A stretch of DNA of 64,000 nucleotides from Bin87 sp965243255 (GCA_965243255.1 CBDEUH010000004.1:248001-312000); one strand, 5' to 3'. Numbered from the stretch's first letter, positions 6,985 through 16,675 are shown. The notes: generated by a model from the sequence alone, not told the origin. Made by a program: numbers and translations.

Positions 6985-9660
6985 ATGGTGCAGGGCGGAG
7001 CAAAAGCGCCAACCACGCCGGGAGCTTTGGCAGGAATCCGAGTGCTGGACTTCACCTGGGTCCGGGCGGGTCCCTGGTGCACCCGATGGCTGGGAGCGCT
7101 GGGAGCCGAGGTCATCAAGGTTGAGTGGCCCCAGAGCCCCAATACTCGGGGCGCCAACATTGCGACGGGAGCGGGCACGCCCGCGGGCTTTTCGCCCAAT
7201 CTCAACACCGACGGCCATTTCAGCGACACCAACTCCAACAAGCTGAGCGTCACCCTGAACACTCGCACCGCACGAGGCATTGACCTTACCCGCCGCCTGG
7301 TTGCCATGTCCGACATCGTCATCGAGAACTTCGCCTACGGCGTACTGGAGCGGTGGGGGCTGGGCTACGAGGAGATGAAGAAGCTCCGGCCTGACATCAT
7401 ATACCTCTCGATGTCCGGCTTCGGCCACACGGGTCGGGACCGGGACTATCAAACCATGGGAGCCATCGCCCAAGCCCTGTCCGGTTTGACCTACACGTCA
7501 GGACTGCCGGACAAGCCGCCTGCCGGTTGGGGCTGGTCCTACCTGGACGACACCGGCGGCTTGTACGGGGCCATGTATGCTCTGAGCGCCATCTACCATC
7601 GCAACATGACCGGCCAGGGACAGCATGTCGACAGTTCCCAGTGGATCCTCGGCGTCCCCCTCAATGGTTCCGCTTTTCTGGACATCCAGGCCAACGGTCG
7701 CTCCACCCTGCGAGAAGGTTACCCGCCGGGCAACCGCGCTCACTGGCCCGGCGCTCCTCTGGTGGACAACTACCGGGGACGGACCGGAGCGCCGCACAAC
7801 GCTTACAGGACCAGTCCGGAGGAACACAACGACTGGTGCGTCCTGGCCTGCTTCTCCGACGATGAATGGCGGAAGTTGGTGGAGGTAATGGGATCTCCCG
7901 GCTGGGCCACCGCCGAGAAGTTTGCCACCCTTGAAGGCCGCCTGGAGCGCCAGGAAGAGATGGACCAGGGTATTGAGGCGTGGACCAGGACGCTGGGCAA
8001 GTACGAGATCATGGAGCGGTGCCAGGCGGCGGGAGTGCCGGCCATGCCCGTTCAATGCAGCCAGGACCGGGTTGAGAGCGATCCCCAACTCAGGCATCGC
8101 GAGATCTATCGGGACGCGAATCACTCCGCGTTGGGTACTTGGCCGCTTCAGAACGCTCCCTTCAAGATGTCGGAGACGCCGGCAGTCAACAGCCGGTCGG
8201 GTCCCCTGATCGGCGGGCACAACAAGGAGGTGTTTCAGGGGTTGTTGGGCATCAGCCACGAGGAGCTGGTGAGCGGCTTCGCCGAAGGCGTCTTCTGGCC
8301 CAAGGACCTCAGCATGGAAGATTATCCCTACTTCAAGGAGATGATCGAGGATGCCTCGCCCGTACGGTGGAGTGGCAATGAGCCGATGGCGAATCCCGCT
8401 CCGGCGCCAGCGCGGACGCCGGAACCGAACTCTGCCGGGGCCTTTGGGGGGCTGCGCGTGCTGGAGCTTGCCGATGAGAAGGGACAGTGGTGTGGCAAGC
8501 AGATGGCCGACATGGGAGCTGACGTCATCAAGATAGAGCCGCCCGGCGGCGATGCAGCCCGCACCGTAGGGCCCTTCTACCAGGACGTGCCCGATCGGGA
8601 GAGGAGCCTCTACTTCTGGCATTACAACACCTCCAAGCGGGGAGTTACCTTGAACCTGGAGATGGAGGACGGGCGCCGGCTGTTCCAGCAAATGGCGGAG
8701 CAGGCGGATGTGATACTAGAGACGTGCCGGCCCGGCTATCTGGCCTCCCTGGGGCTGGGGTACGAAGATCTGGCAACCCGAAACCCCAGGCTGATTATGT
8801 GCTCACTGACCCCCTTTGGGCAGTCCGGGCCGTGGCGGGACTTCCAGACCAGCGACCTGCTGCATCTGGCGGCTGGCGGACAGATGGCTCGGTGTGGTTA
8901 CGACGAGGAAGTGGTACCAGGCGCTCCGCCCATCGCTCCCGGAGGCGGGCAGGCTTGGCACATCGGAAGTCACTACGCCTACATCGCCATTGCCGCGGCG
9001 CTGGTCAACCGGTCGGTTACAGCCCGCGGGCAGTACATAGACGTCTCGGTGCATGATGCCTGCGCGCTCACGACCGAGGGCCACGTGAACCAGTACATTT
9101 ACAAAGGTAGGGTGGTCCCGCGCCGAACCGGAGGCGGTAACACCAACACCGGGCCCAACGCCCAGGTGCTCTGCCAGGATGGAAAATACGTGAATGTCGG
9201 TCAGGTTGCCCCGGAGCGGGTGCTGGCGCTCGCGCCGTGGATTAATGAGCACGGCCTGGCGGGCGACCTGCTGGATGAAAAGTACCAGGACCCGACGGTC
9301 GTCGCCGAGAGCCAGTCACGCATTCGCGGAATTTTCGAGAACTTCCTCGCCAACATCCCTCGGGACGAAGCCTATCACGGCTTGCAACGGCGTGGCTCCA
9401 ACACGGGGGCGATCCGTTCCCCGGACGATGTCATGCAGGACCCTCACCTGGAGGACCGGGGATTCTGGACAGACGTGGAATACCCGGAACTTGGCGAGAC
9501 GCTTAGACACCCTGGCCCAGGCGCCATCTTCAACGGCTCACCCTGGAGGATATCCCGGCGCGCACCTTTCGTCGGGGAGCACAACGAAGAGGTCCTGTGC
9601 GGGGAGTTGGGACTGTCGAAGGATGAGTTGGCCGCCCTGGCTGAGGAAGGTACGGTGTAG
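6985..9660 (+). CDS. Tandem-duplicated class III (CaiB/BaiF) CoA transferase
   Basis: An 891-residue protein made of two consecutive CaiB/BaiF domains (about 12-440 and 475-880). Each opens with the family strand G-[IL]-R-V-L and the G-A-[DE]-V-I-K-[VI]-E motif. Such enzymes move CoA between carboxylic acids. In half 1 the expected catalytic Asp is present (Asp188 in YLDDTGG). In half 2 the aligned position appears to be Trp658, so that half may be non-catalytic and structural; the alignment rests on my memory of formyl-CoA transferase. GGGAGGTGA precedes the ATG. The gene stands alone, divergent from DUF1800. Substrates are unknown. Confidence 0.9.
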   Translation: MVQGGAKAPTTPGALAGIRVLDFTWVRAGPWCTRWLGALGAEVIKVEWPQSPNTRGANIATGAGTPAGFSPNLNTDGHFSDTNSNKLSVTLNTRTARGIDLTRRLVAMSDIVIENFAYGVLERWGLGYEEMKKLRPDIIYLSMSGFGHTGRDRDYQTMGAIAQALSGLTYTSGLPDKPPAGWGWSYLDDTGGLYGAMYALSAIYHRNMTGQGQHVDSSQWILGVPLNGSAFLDIQANGRSTLREGYPPGNRAHWPGAPLVDNYRGRTGAPHNAYRTSPEEHNDWCVLACFSDDEWRKLVEVMGSPGWATAEKFATLEGRLERQEEMDQGIEAWTRTLGKYEIMERCQAAGVPAMPVQCSQDRVESDPQLRHREIYRDANHSALGTWPLQNAPFKMSETPAVNSRSGPLIGGHNKEVFQGLLGISHEELVSGFAEGVFWPKDLSMEDYPYFKEMIEDASPVRWSGNEPMANPAPAPARTPEPNSAGAFGGLRVLELADEKGQWCGKQMADMGADVIKIEPPGGDAARTVGPFYQDVPDRERSLYFWHYNTSKRGVTLNLEMEDGRRLFQQMAEQADVILETCRPGYLASLGLGYEDLATRNPRLIMCSLTPFGQSGPWRDFQTSDLLHLAAGGQMARCGYDEEVVPGAPPIAPGGGQAWHIGSHYAYIAIAAALVNRSVTARGQYIDVSVHDACALTTEGHVNQYIYKGRVVPRRTGGGNTNTGPNAQVLCQDGKYVNVGQVAPERVLALAPWINEHGLAGDLLDEKYQDPTVVAESQSRIRGIFENFLANIPRDEAYHGLQRRGSNTGAIRSPDDVMQDPHLEDRGFWTDVEYPELGETLRHPGPGAIFNGSPWRISRRAPFVGEHNEEVLCGELGLSKDELAALAEEGTV

Positions 9661-9762
9661 CCAGCCCGGCCCATGTAGAACGCCACGAACTGTGTACCAA
9701 TAGACAGAAAATCGCCGCGAACTATAGGCCAGTTCGCCTTTGCCGCTGTCCTTCCAGTTGTC

Positions 9763-9969
9763 GCGGTGGAGGCGGATGACGGATTCCAGGCCGATGTCGC
9801 AAGCCTTGCCGTTGATCCGCCGGCGCTGCACCCAGCACTTGGACGTTCCGCCCGTTGACATCGTTTTGACGCGCAGCGATAATCCGTTACTGCCCCGTCC
9901 CTCACCGTACCGACCCGGTTGTTTGATCTTGTCCACGAAAGCTGCTGAAAGAGTTTTACGGCGTTCCAT
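9763..9969 (-). pseudogene. Remnant of a tyrosine-recombinase (phage-type integrase) N-terminus
   Basis: The minus-strand frame from ATG 9969 reads ERRKTLSAAFVDKIKQPGRY, then a G-x-G-R-G-x-x-GLSLRVK stretch, KCWVQRRRINGK and DIGL. This is the arm-type DNA-binding domain (DUF4102-like) of tyrosine integrases. After roughly 60-70 residues the similarity stops and no catalytic R-H-R-Y domain follows before the CoA-transferase gene, so only the front end survives. TTCCCAC repeats around 9967-9995 lie just upstream, perhaps old arm-site sequence. No matching excision site or cargo was found. Confidence 0.65.
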
Positions 9970-10176
9970 TTCCCACTCTGTTTCCCACTGTTGGTGTGAT
10001 AATTCGGGGGAATGCCTGATACGTAAAAGGACAATGCAACAGGGCAGTTCGTACTCAAAACAGCAACGAAGTGCTACTTTCTGGGCATGTATGGGACGAT
10101 ATGAAAACCCCAAAATGGCGTCTCCCTCTGACGCAATTACTATGCCCCAGCACCTTCCCACCTCGGAGCGTCAACG
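9970..10176. other. Intergenic DNA between integrase remnant and LLM gene
   Basis: AT-richer than its surroundings; includes two TTCCCACT-type repeats near 9970-9995. Frames crossing it have no recognisable homology. It is probably residue of the lost mobile element plus the upstream region of the LLM oxidoreductase. Confidence 0.4.
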
Positions 10177-11202
10177 ATGAAATTCGGCATCATGGCAATG
10201 CCCCAGCACCCGTCCAGCGATTCGGCAACCCAGCGTTTCCACGAAACAGTGGAACTCACGCGCCTGGCCCGCGACGCTGGCTTCAGTTCCATAGCCTGCG
10301 GTCAGCACTTCCTGTCTCCACCTTACCAGAACCTCCAGAGCATTCCCTTGCTGGCCCGTCTGGCTGCCGATTCCGGGGATATGAAGCTGGTGCTGTCCAT
10401 CCTGCTGCTGCCTCTCTATTCTCCCGCCGACGTGGCCGAGACCATCGCCACGTTGGACGTGATCAGCGACGGGCGGATCGTTCTCGGTGTAGGGCTCGGC
10501 TACCGGGACATCGAGTACCAGGCATTCAACGTGCCTCGGCGACACCGCGTTGGTCGATTCATGGAGTCGCTGGAGCTGGTGCAGCGACTATGGACCGAGG
10601 ACGAAGTTTCCTTCCACGGACAGCATTTCAATCTGGACAACGCCACCTGCGCCATCCGGCCGGTGCAGGAACCGCATCCGCCCATCTGGGTAGCCGCTAA
10701 CTTTGATACTGTGGTGCGCCGGGCCGGTGAGCTTGGCATGCCCTGGTTCGTCAACCCCCACGCAACGCTGGAAACTCTGGAGCGACAGACGGCCATTTAC
10801 CAGGAAGGTCTGGCCGCCGGCGGGCATGAAGCTCCGGCGGAAGTGCCCATCATCAAGGAAATGCACGTCGCCTCCACCCATGAAGAGGCCATCCGCAACG
10901 CCCAACCCTACATGGAGGCCAAGTACCAGGCTTACGCCGATTGGGGCCAGGACAAGGCCCTGCCCGGCGAGGAGGACTTTCGCACGCCCTTTGAGGAACT
11001 GGCCCGTGATCGCTTCATCCTGGGTAGCAGCGAGGAAGTCATCCAGCAGATTGAAGACCACCACCGGCGCGTCGGCGCCAATCACTTCATGTTCCGCATC
11101 TGGTACCCTGGTATGGATGTGCGCACGGCGATGCGCGTCGTCGAGCAGATGGGCGACAACGTCATCCCCTACTTTGAGAGTCGCTACGGCGACGACGCCT
11201 AG
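10177..11202 (+). CDS. LLM-class flavin- or F420-dependent oxidoreductase
   Basis: A 341-residue luciferase-like monooxygenase family TIM barrel. It shows the N-terminal strand MKFGIM, the LARDAGFSSIACGQHF segment, the SDGRIVLGVGLGYRDIEY motif typical of the family, and a C-terminal helix rich in acidic residues. Members use FMNH2 or F420H2 to oxidise or hydroxylate small organics; the cofactor and substrate cannot be read from sequence. The ATG has CGGAG nearby. Such enzymes are expanded in SAR202-type Chloroflexota, where they are proposed to attack recalcitrant organic matter. A second, more distant family member is at 46446-47288. Confidence 0.9.
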   Translation: MKFGIMAMPQHPSSDSATQRFHETVELTRLARDAGFSSIACGQHFLSPPYQNLQSIPLLARLAADSGDMKLVLSILLLPLYSPADVAETIATLDVISDGRIVLGVGLGYRDIEYQAFNVPRRHRVGRFMESLELVQRLWTEDEVSFHGQHFNLDNATCAIRPVQEPHPPIWVAANFDTVVRRAGELGMPWFVNPHATLETLERQTAIYQEGLAAGGHEAPAEVPIIKEMHVASTHEEAIRNAQPYMEAKYQAYADWGQDKALPGEEDFRTPFEELARDRFILGSSEEVIQQIEDHHRRVGANHFMFRIWYPGMDVRTAMRVVEQMGDNVIPYFESRYGDDA

Positions 11203-11247
11203 TGCGTCGTTGGCAACTCCGCCCCCGGTCGCGTCGCTGGAATGTGG

Positions 11248-11253
11248 TAGAAT
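11248..11253 (+). promoter_or_regulatory. -10 box upstream of yvcK
   Basis: TAGAAT in the context TGTGGTAGAAT, 57 nt before the yvcK ATG. No clear -35 box; the GC-rich upstream region gives little else. Confidence 0.4.
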
Positions 11254-11310
11254 GCCGGCCGTTACGCGGCTGAATCAAGCTGCGGGCATCAAAGCTGGAT
11301 CCGGCTGGCA

Positions 11311-12462
11311 ATGAGCAAGAAGAACATCGTCGTCGTGGGCGGCGGCACGGGCAACCACACTACCCTCAGTGGCCTCCGCGCCCGGGACTGCAACCTCACT
11401 GCCGTCGTCGCAATGACCGACAGCGGCGGCAGTAGCGGTCGCCTCCGGGACGAACTGGGACATCTGCCCCCGGGCGATTTGCGCCGCTGCCTCATGGCTC
11501 TGGCCGAAGACGGCGAAGCCTCCAATCTGATGCGTCGGCTCTTCGACTACCGCTTCGCCACGGGGGACGGGCTCAACGGCCACAACTTCGGCAACCTGCT
11601 CCTCGCCGCGCTTACCGAAGTTACGGGCGATACCGTTACCGCCATCGAGCAAGCCTCCCGCATCCTGGGGATCAAGGGCGCCGTGCTGCCGGTTACCCTC
11701 ACCAAGTCTGCGCTGTGCGCTCGTCTCGTTGACGGCTCCGAACTGGTCGGCGAGTCAACCATCGACCTGCGCAGCGAGGGGCTGGAAGTTGCTATCGACT
11801 ACATCTATCTTGACCCCAAAGCCTACGTGTACCCGCCGGTGCTGGACGCCATCACCCGCGCCGACGCCATAGTCCTCGGCCCGGGCGACATCTATACCAG
11901 TGTCCTGCCCAACCTGCTGGTGGAGGATGTGGCCCAGGCAATCAACCAGTCCTGCGCCGTCAAAATCCACGTCTGCAACCTCATGACCAAGCCCAACGAA
12001 AGCCCCGGGTTCCGAACCTCGAACTTCCTGGCGCTGTTGACCGAGTATCTGGGCACTCGCCAGCCGCTGGACTTCCTGCTGGTCAACAGCACTCCCATTC
12101 CGCCGCGCCTGCTGGCCCGTTATGCCGCTGAGGGTCAGTATCCCGTGGTGCTCGACGAAGCCGAATCCCTGACAATGGCCGGACGCATTATCCGTCGGCC
12201 GCTGCTCGCGCCCGGCGTCTTCGTACGCCACGACCCTGCGGCCCTCGCCAACGCCATCATGGAAATCGCCGCCGCGAGTCCGGCCGCCCGCACAGATGCT
12301 GACCGTTCGCCGCTGGTGCTGGACTGCGACGACTTCACCCCTCCGTTGCTTTCCGCCGTACAGTACGAAGCCTCGGCACAACTGCGCGCCGTGCCCCCGC
12401 CGCTCACCGACGACCCCGGCGCCACTTTGACGGTTCACAGCTCCGACCCGGACAGCGGCTAG
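11311..12462 (+). CDS. yvcK: YvcK/CofD-like protein (gluconeogenesis factor family)
   Basis: A 383-residue CofD-fold protein. The N-terminal VVVGGGTGNHTTLSGL nucleotide-binding loop, the MTDSGGSSGRLR motif, the PPGDLRRCL segment and the NGHNFGNL motif match YvcK, which binds UDP-sugars and regulates carbon flux and cell shape in Gram-positives. The related CofD makes F420 precursors, but its characteristic C-terminal features are not evident. It lies 7 nt before glmS, whose product feeds UDP-GlcNAc synthesis. That co-location fits the UDP-GlcNAc-sensing role described for YvcK/GlmR. It begins the plus-strand cluster running to glycosyltransferase genes. Confidence 0.9.
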   Translation: MSKKNIVVVGGGTGNHTTLSGLRARDCNLTAVVAMTDSGGSSGRLRDELGHLPPGDLRRCLMALAEDGEASNLMRRLFDYRFATGDGLNGHNFGNLLLAALTEVTGDTVTAIEQASRILGIKGAVLPVTLTKSALCARLVDGSELVGESTIDLRSEGLEVAIDYIYLDPKAYVYPPVLDAITRADAIVLGPGDIYTSVLPNLLVEDVAQAINQSCAVKIHVCNLMTKPNESPGFRTSNFLALLTEYLGTRQPLDFLLVNSTPIPPRLLARYAAEGQYPVVLDEAESLTMAGRIIRRPLLAPGVFVRHDPAALANAIMEIAAASPAARTDADRSPLVLDCDDFTPPLLSAVQYEASAQLRAVPPPLTDDPGATLTVHSSDPDSG

Positions 12463-12469
12463 GTCGGTT

Positions 12470-14338
12470 ATGTGCGGCATCGTCGGTTACGTGGGCGACC
12501 GGCCGGCCTGGCCCATTGTGGTTGAAGGCCTCCGCCGGCTTGAGTATCGAGGCTACGACAGCGCCGGCGTAGCTGTGCTTGAGCCTGAAGGTGGCCTGCT
12601 TCTCCGTAAAACCGTTGGTCGGGTGCTGGGTCTGCTTCACGACTCCGATTGTCCGGCTCCCCAGGGCTCTGCCGGCCTGGGCCATACTCGGTGGGCCACC
12701 CATGGACGGCCCTCAGAGGCCAACTCCCACCCACACACCGACTGCTCCGGGCGAATCGCGGTGGCTCACAACGGAATCGTAGAAAACTATCTGGCTTTGA
12801 AAGATGAACTACGCAGCCGCGGGCACACTTTCACCTCCGAAACCGATACCGAGGTTATCCCTCACCTAATTGAAGAGGGTATGAATGACGGCCTGAGTTT
12901 GCCCATGGCCATGCTGCGCATGGGCGAGCTGGTTCAGGGTCCTCAAGCCGTGGTTGCCTTCTGCAAAGGCGACGACGATTCCATCTGCGCCCTGCGCCTC
13001 GGACATGCCGGAGGCGTCGCCGTCGCCCATCATGCCGGGCAGGGTATCGTGTCCAGCGATCTGCCTGCCCTGCTGCCTGTCATTGGGCAACAGCCCCCCG
13101 GAGGCGGACTGCCGGTAGGATTCCTGGAGGATGGCGAGGCCGCGGTGCTCACTCGCCGGGGCGTTACTTTTCTTGACCGTTCCGGCTCCAAAGTTGACAA
13201 GCCCCTGCGCCCGGTTTCCCTCAATGACGTCCTGGTTGACCGGGCCGGGTACCGCCACTTCATGCTCAAGGAAATTATGGAGCAGCCGCAGGCAGTGGTC
13301 TCCGCTATGCGGGACCGGGTTGACTTTGCCGCCGGGCAGGTAACGCTGCCCGATTTGACCCTGTCTGATGCGGAATTGGCCCGTCTCCGCCGCGTTGTGC
13401 TCATCGGCTGCGGCACCAGCCTCAACGCCGCCATGGTGGGTCGCCACCTCATCGAACGGTTGGCCGGCATTCCCGCCGAAGCCGAGTCGGCCTCGGAGTT
13501 TCGTTACCGGGAGCCTTTCCTGGACGATGAAACTCTCGTTGTCGCCATCGGCCAGTCCGGCGAAACCGCCGACACCGTGGCGGCAATGGAGCAGGTGCGT
13601 CGCAGCAACGCTCGCCTGCTCACCATCTGCAACGCCTCCGAGAGTCAGGCCACCCGCCTGGCGGATGTGTCTTTGCTGATGCGCTCCGGCATCGAAATCG
13701 GAGTAGCCAGCAGCAAAACCTTTATCGCCTCCCTCACCATACTGAACCTGCTGGCGATGCGCCTGGGCGCCGCCCGTCGCCATCTTGGCGATGCTATCTT
13801 GCGCCGTTGCGTTGACGATTTGTCACGTCTGCCCGGCCACGTCAGCGACGCCATCAACCGCTCCCGGGACATGGAGAACCTGGCCGGCCGATACTACAAC
13901 CGCCGCAATTTCCTCTACCTCGCCCGGGGCATCAACGCTCCCATCGCCACCGAGGGCGCCCTAAAATTGAAGGAAATCAGCTACATCCACGCCGAGGCTT
14001 ACCCCGCCGGCGAGATGAAGCATGGCCCTATTGCCCTGATCGACCATCGTATGCCCACCATGGCCATCGCCACCCGCGACAGCTTGCATGACAAGATGGT
14101 CAACAACATCCAGGAAGTAAAGGCGCGCGGCGGCACGGTTCTTGCCGTCGTTACCCAGGGCGATGAGACCACGGCCGGCCTGGTCGATGAAGCCCTTGCC
14201 ATACCCGCCACTCCCGATTATTTGACCCCCATACTTGCTACCGTTCCCTTGCAGCTTTTTGCGTATCACGTCGCCGTCCGTCGGGGTTGCGATGTTGACC
14301 AGCCGCGTAATCTGGCCAAGTCCGTCACCGTCGAATAG
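12470..14338 (+). CDS. glmS: Glutamine--fructose-6-phosphate aminotransferase (isomerising)
   Basis: A 622-residue full-length GlmS. The N-terminal amidotransferase domain begins MCGIVGYVG with the nucleophile Cys2 exposed after Met removal, followed by LEYRGYDSAG. Two SIS domains follow, with GCGTSLNA and GQSGETADT phosphate loops, and the protein ends with the family tail LAKSVTVE. It makes glucosamine-6-phosphate, the entry to peptidoglycan and amino-sugar synthesis. It sits between yvcK (7 nt) and uppP (2 nt), so the three form an envelope operon. No glmS ribozyme fits in the 7-nt gap upstream. Confidence 0.97.
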   Translation: MCGIVGYVGDRPAWPIVVEGLRRLEYRGYDSAGVAVLEPEGGLLLRKTVGRVLGLLHDSDCPAPQGSAGLGHTRWATHGRPSEANSHPHTDCSGRIAVAHNGIVENYLALKDELRSRGHTFTSETDTEVIPHLIEEGMNDGLSLPMAMLRMGELVQGPQAVVAFCKGDDDSICALRLGHAGGVAVAHHAGQGIVSSDLPALLPVIGQQPPGGGLPVGFLEDGEAAVLTRRGVTFLDRSGSKVDKPLRPVSLNDVLVDRAGYRHFMLKEIMEQPQAVVSAMRDRVDFAAGQVTLPDLTLSDAELARLRRVVLIGCGTSLNAAMVGRHLIERLAGIPAEAESASEFRYREPFLDDETLVVAIGQSGETADTVAAMEQVRRSNARLLTICNASESQATRLADVSLLMRSGIEIGVASSKTFIASLTILNLLAMRLGAARRHLGDAILRRCVDDLSRLPGHVSDAINRSRDMENLAGRYYNRRNFLYLARGINAPIATEGALKLKEISYIHAEAYPAGEMKHGPIALIDHRMPTMAIATRDSLHDKMVNNIQEVKARGGTVLAVVTQGDETTAGLVDEALAIPATPDYLTPILATVPLQLFAYHVAVRRGCDVDQPRNLAKSVTVE

Positions 14339-14340
14339 CG

Positions 14341-15159
14341 GTGCTGACTGAAGCCCAAACTGCGCTCTTCTCTGCGATAGCGCAGGGACTTCTCGAATTT
14401 CTGCCCGTGTCGAGCAGCGGGCATCTGGTCCTCCTTGGCCGGGTTCCGGGTTTCCAGCAATCCTTCTTTGTTATCGTCCTCCTCCACCTTGCCACGTCCC
14501 TGGCCCCCGTCGTCTATCACCGGCGCATTTACTGGCGGCTGATTGCGGGATTGGGCCGTCCCGGAAGTGAACGCGTTTTTGCCATCCGCTATGCCGCTGC
14601 CCAGGCTGCCACGGCCCTGATCGCAATCCCGTTGGCGTTGGCCCTGACCCAGAAGGCGGCAACGCGGTGGCACGAATCGCTGTGGGTAATCGGCGCGTTG
14701 ATGTTGCTCAACGCTGCGATACTGGCTGCCGCGCCGCGCCAGGCACAGCCCGACGATCCAAATGCGCTTCCGCCATTGACCTGGCGATCTGCCCTGTGGG
14801 TCGGCTTGGCCCAGGGCATCGCCGCTCTGCCCGGCCTGTCCCGCTCTGGGCTGACTATAGCGGTTGCGTTGCAGACCGGTCTGTCCCGCAAGGACGCCGC
14901 GAATCTATCCTTCCTTTTGGCTCCCCCTGTCATCCTCGCGTCGGCAGCCTTTTGGGCGTCGCAAGTCTGGCATTCACCGACGCCACACAGCTCCCCGCTA
15001 ACGGCGGCGATGGCAGTAGTGATGCTGGCGATTACTTTCGCCATCGCTTTGTGTGCCATGCACTGGGTGCTCGCATGGGTACGTGCCGGACGCTTGTGGT
15101 GGTTCGCTGTCTGGAGCGCCGCTGTCGGCGCCGTCGCGCTGGCTGCTGCCGCTGTATAA
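14341..15159 (+). CDS. uppP: Undecaprenyl-diphosphatase
   Basis: A 272-residue polytopic membrane protein of the BacA/UppP family, which recycles undecaprenyl pyrophosphate during cell-wall synthesis. It has the first signature EFLPVSSSGHLVL near the N-terminus and the second, PGLSRSGLTIA, near residue 160; both line the active site. At least seven hydrophobic segments are seen. The GTG start lies 2 nt after the glmS stop with no clear ribosome-binding site, suggesting translational coupling. The product links glmS output to lipid-carrier recycling. Confidence 0.93.
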   Translation: MLTEAQTALFSAIAQGLLEFLPVSSSGHLVLLGRVPGFQQSFFVIVLLHLATSLAPVVYHRRIYWRLIAGLGRPGSERVFAIRYAAAQAATALIAIPLALALTQKAATRWHESLWVIGALMLLNAAILAAAPRQAQPDDPNALPPLTWRSALWVGLAQGIAALPGLSRSGLTIAVALQTGLSRKDAANLSFLLAPPVILASAAFWASQVWHSPTPHSSPLTAAMAVVMLAITFAIALCAMHWVLAWVRAGRLWWFAVWSAAVGAVALAAAAV

Positions 15160-15331
15160 CCTCGTCGGGAAAACGCAGGACGACCCCGGGGCAAATTCCG
15201 GCGGCCGTGGTGGCGTAGAGATTCGCCAAACCAATGCCTCAATATCGGTGTACATCATTGACGATTGCCACTAATATAGGCTGACTGCATCGGCCACTGC
15301 AGCCCGATTCACTTACCGGAGGAGAACCGGG

Positions 15332-16630
15332 TTGATTAACATAATTGAGTACCCCACCACCGACGCCGGTCCATACGTTGACCTGCTGCCCTCGGACGTC
15401 GCCGGTCAGCTCGCCGATGCCGTGGCCCACTTCCGCGATTGCAGCGTTATTCACATCAACAGCACTGCCTACGGCGGCGGTGTCGCCGAAATCATGCACT
15501 CGATGGTGCCCCTGAGCAACGCTCTGGGCATTAGCACACGGCGAGTCGTCATCACTCCTGGCGACTCTCGCTTTTTCGACGTCACCAAGCGCATCCACAA
15601 TATGTTGCAGGGCGCGCCTGGGGAACTTTCCGAGGATGAACTGTCCATCTACTTCGGATGCCTTGATGAGATAGCCAATGAGATTGACGAACTCAACCTC
15701 GCCGCCGACGTATGGTTCCTCCACGATCCGCAACTGCTGCCCCTGGGCCGGCTGCTCAGTCAAAGCGCTGCTCCCACCCGCCTCTGGGTAGTGCACATCG
15801 ACCTCACTCAGCCGAATACGTGGCTGTTGGATCGTTTGCTGCCCCTCACTGGCGCTTACGATACCGTCATCTGCTCGCTGCCCGACTACGAGCCTCGTCG
15901 ACTGCCCAAAGGCGTCGGCATCTACGTCGCGCCGCCCGCCATCGATCCGTTGGCCCCCAAAAACTCACCGATGCTCCCGGAGGCTGCCGCCGCTATCGTC
16001 AATTCCCTGGGCATTGACCCGGCCCGGCCCCTGGTTACCCAGGTATCCCGCTTTGACGCCTGGAAAGACCCCTGGGGCGTAGTTGATGCTTACCGGTTGG
16101 CCCGTAAATCCCATCCCGGTCTGAAGTTGGCGCTCCTCGGCCTGAGCCAGGCCAACGACGACCCGGAGGGCGAAAAAGTTCTGAACTCCGTTCGCGACTA
16201 TATCCGGGGCGACCCCGATGTGCACTTGTTCTTTTCACCTGAAGGCTTGCCCGCCACCAACGACGAAATCGTCAACGCGCTGCAAACCCACTCCCAGGTC
16301 GTACTTCAAAAGTCCACCCGCGAGGGTTTCGGCCTTACCGTTTCCGAAGCGATGTGGAAAGCCAAGCCCGTAATCGGCGGCAACGTTGGCGGCATCCGCC
16401 TGCAAATCGTAGACCGAGAGTCGGGTTACCTGGTCGATAGTGCCGAGGAAGCTGGTAGCCGCATGTCGCAGCTGCTATCCAATCCTGGCCTGCGGTCCGC
16501 TGTTGGCAAGACCGCCCGGGAGCGAGTGCGCCAGCGCTTCCTGCTCCCGCGCTTGCTCAACGACTACCTGCAGGCCGCCCGTGAGGCCAGGGTCCGGGCG
16601 AGGCCGGTGCTGGCCGCGGTCGGCAACTGA
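15332..16630 (+). CDS. GT4 glycosyltransferase, trehalose synthase (TreT)-like
   Basis: A 432-residue GT-B glycosyltransferase. It resembles archaeal TreT, which makes trehalose from NDP-glucose and glucose. Shared blocks are HINSTAYGGGVAEIMHSMV, TQVSRFDAWKDPWG, the nucleotide-binding REGFGLTVSEAMWKAKPVIG with its E-x7-E spacing, and GGIRLQIVDRESGYLV. Start is a TTG with a strong GGAGGAG 8 nt upstream. It follows uppP by 172 nt. The substrate is inferred; a related sucrose/mannosyl-type glycosyltransferase is possible. It would supply a compatible solute in a saline or host environment. Confidence 0.82.
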   Translation: MINIIEYPTTDAGPYVDLLPSDVAGQLADAVAHFRDCSVIHINSTAYGGGVAEIMHSMVPLSNALGISTRRVVITPGDSRFFDVTKRIHNMLQGAPGELSEDELSIYFGCLDEIANEIDELNLAADVWFLHDPQLLPLGRLLSQSAAPTRLWVVHIDLTQPNTWLLDRLLPLTGAYDTVICSLPDYEPRRLPKGVGIYVAPPAIDPLAPKNSPMLPEAAAAIVNSLGIDPARPLVTQVSRFDAWKDPWGVVDAYRLARKSHPGLKLALLGLSQANDDPEGEKVLNSVRDYIRGDPDVHLFFSPEGLPATNDEIVNALQTHSQVVLQKSTREGFGLTVSEAMWKAKPVIGGNVGGIRLQIVDRESGYLVDSAEEAGSRMSQLLSNPGLRSAVGKTARERVRQRFLLPRLLNDYLQAAREARVRARPVLAAVGN

Positions 16631-16643
16631 AATACCGTCACAC

Positions 16644-16675
16644 CGTCAATCCCGCGCATGCGGGAATCCGGAGGC
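16644..16675. repeat. REP-like palindromic repeat, family A, copy 1
   Basis: Core TCCCGCGCATGCGGGA-type palindrome flanked by CCGTCAA and ATCCGGAG, lying between the TreT-like gene and the next gene. The other copies are at 17803 and 63700. The arms CCCGC/GCGGG form a hairpin. Confidence 0.7.
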
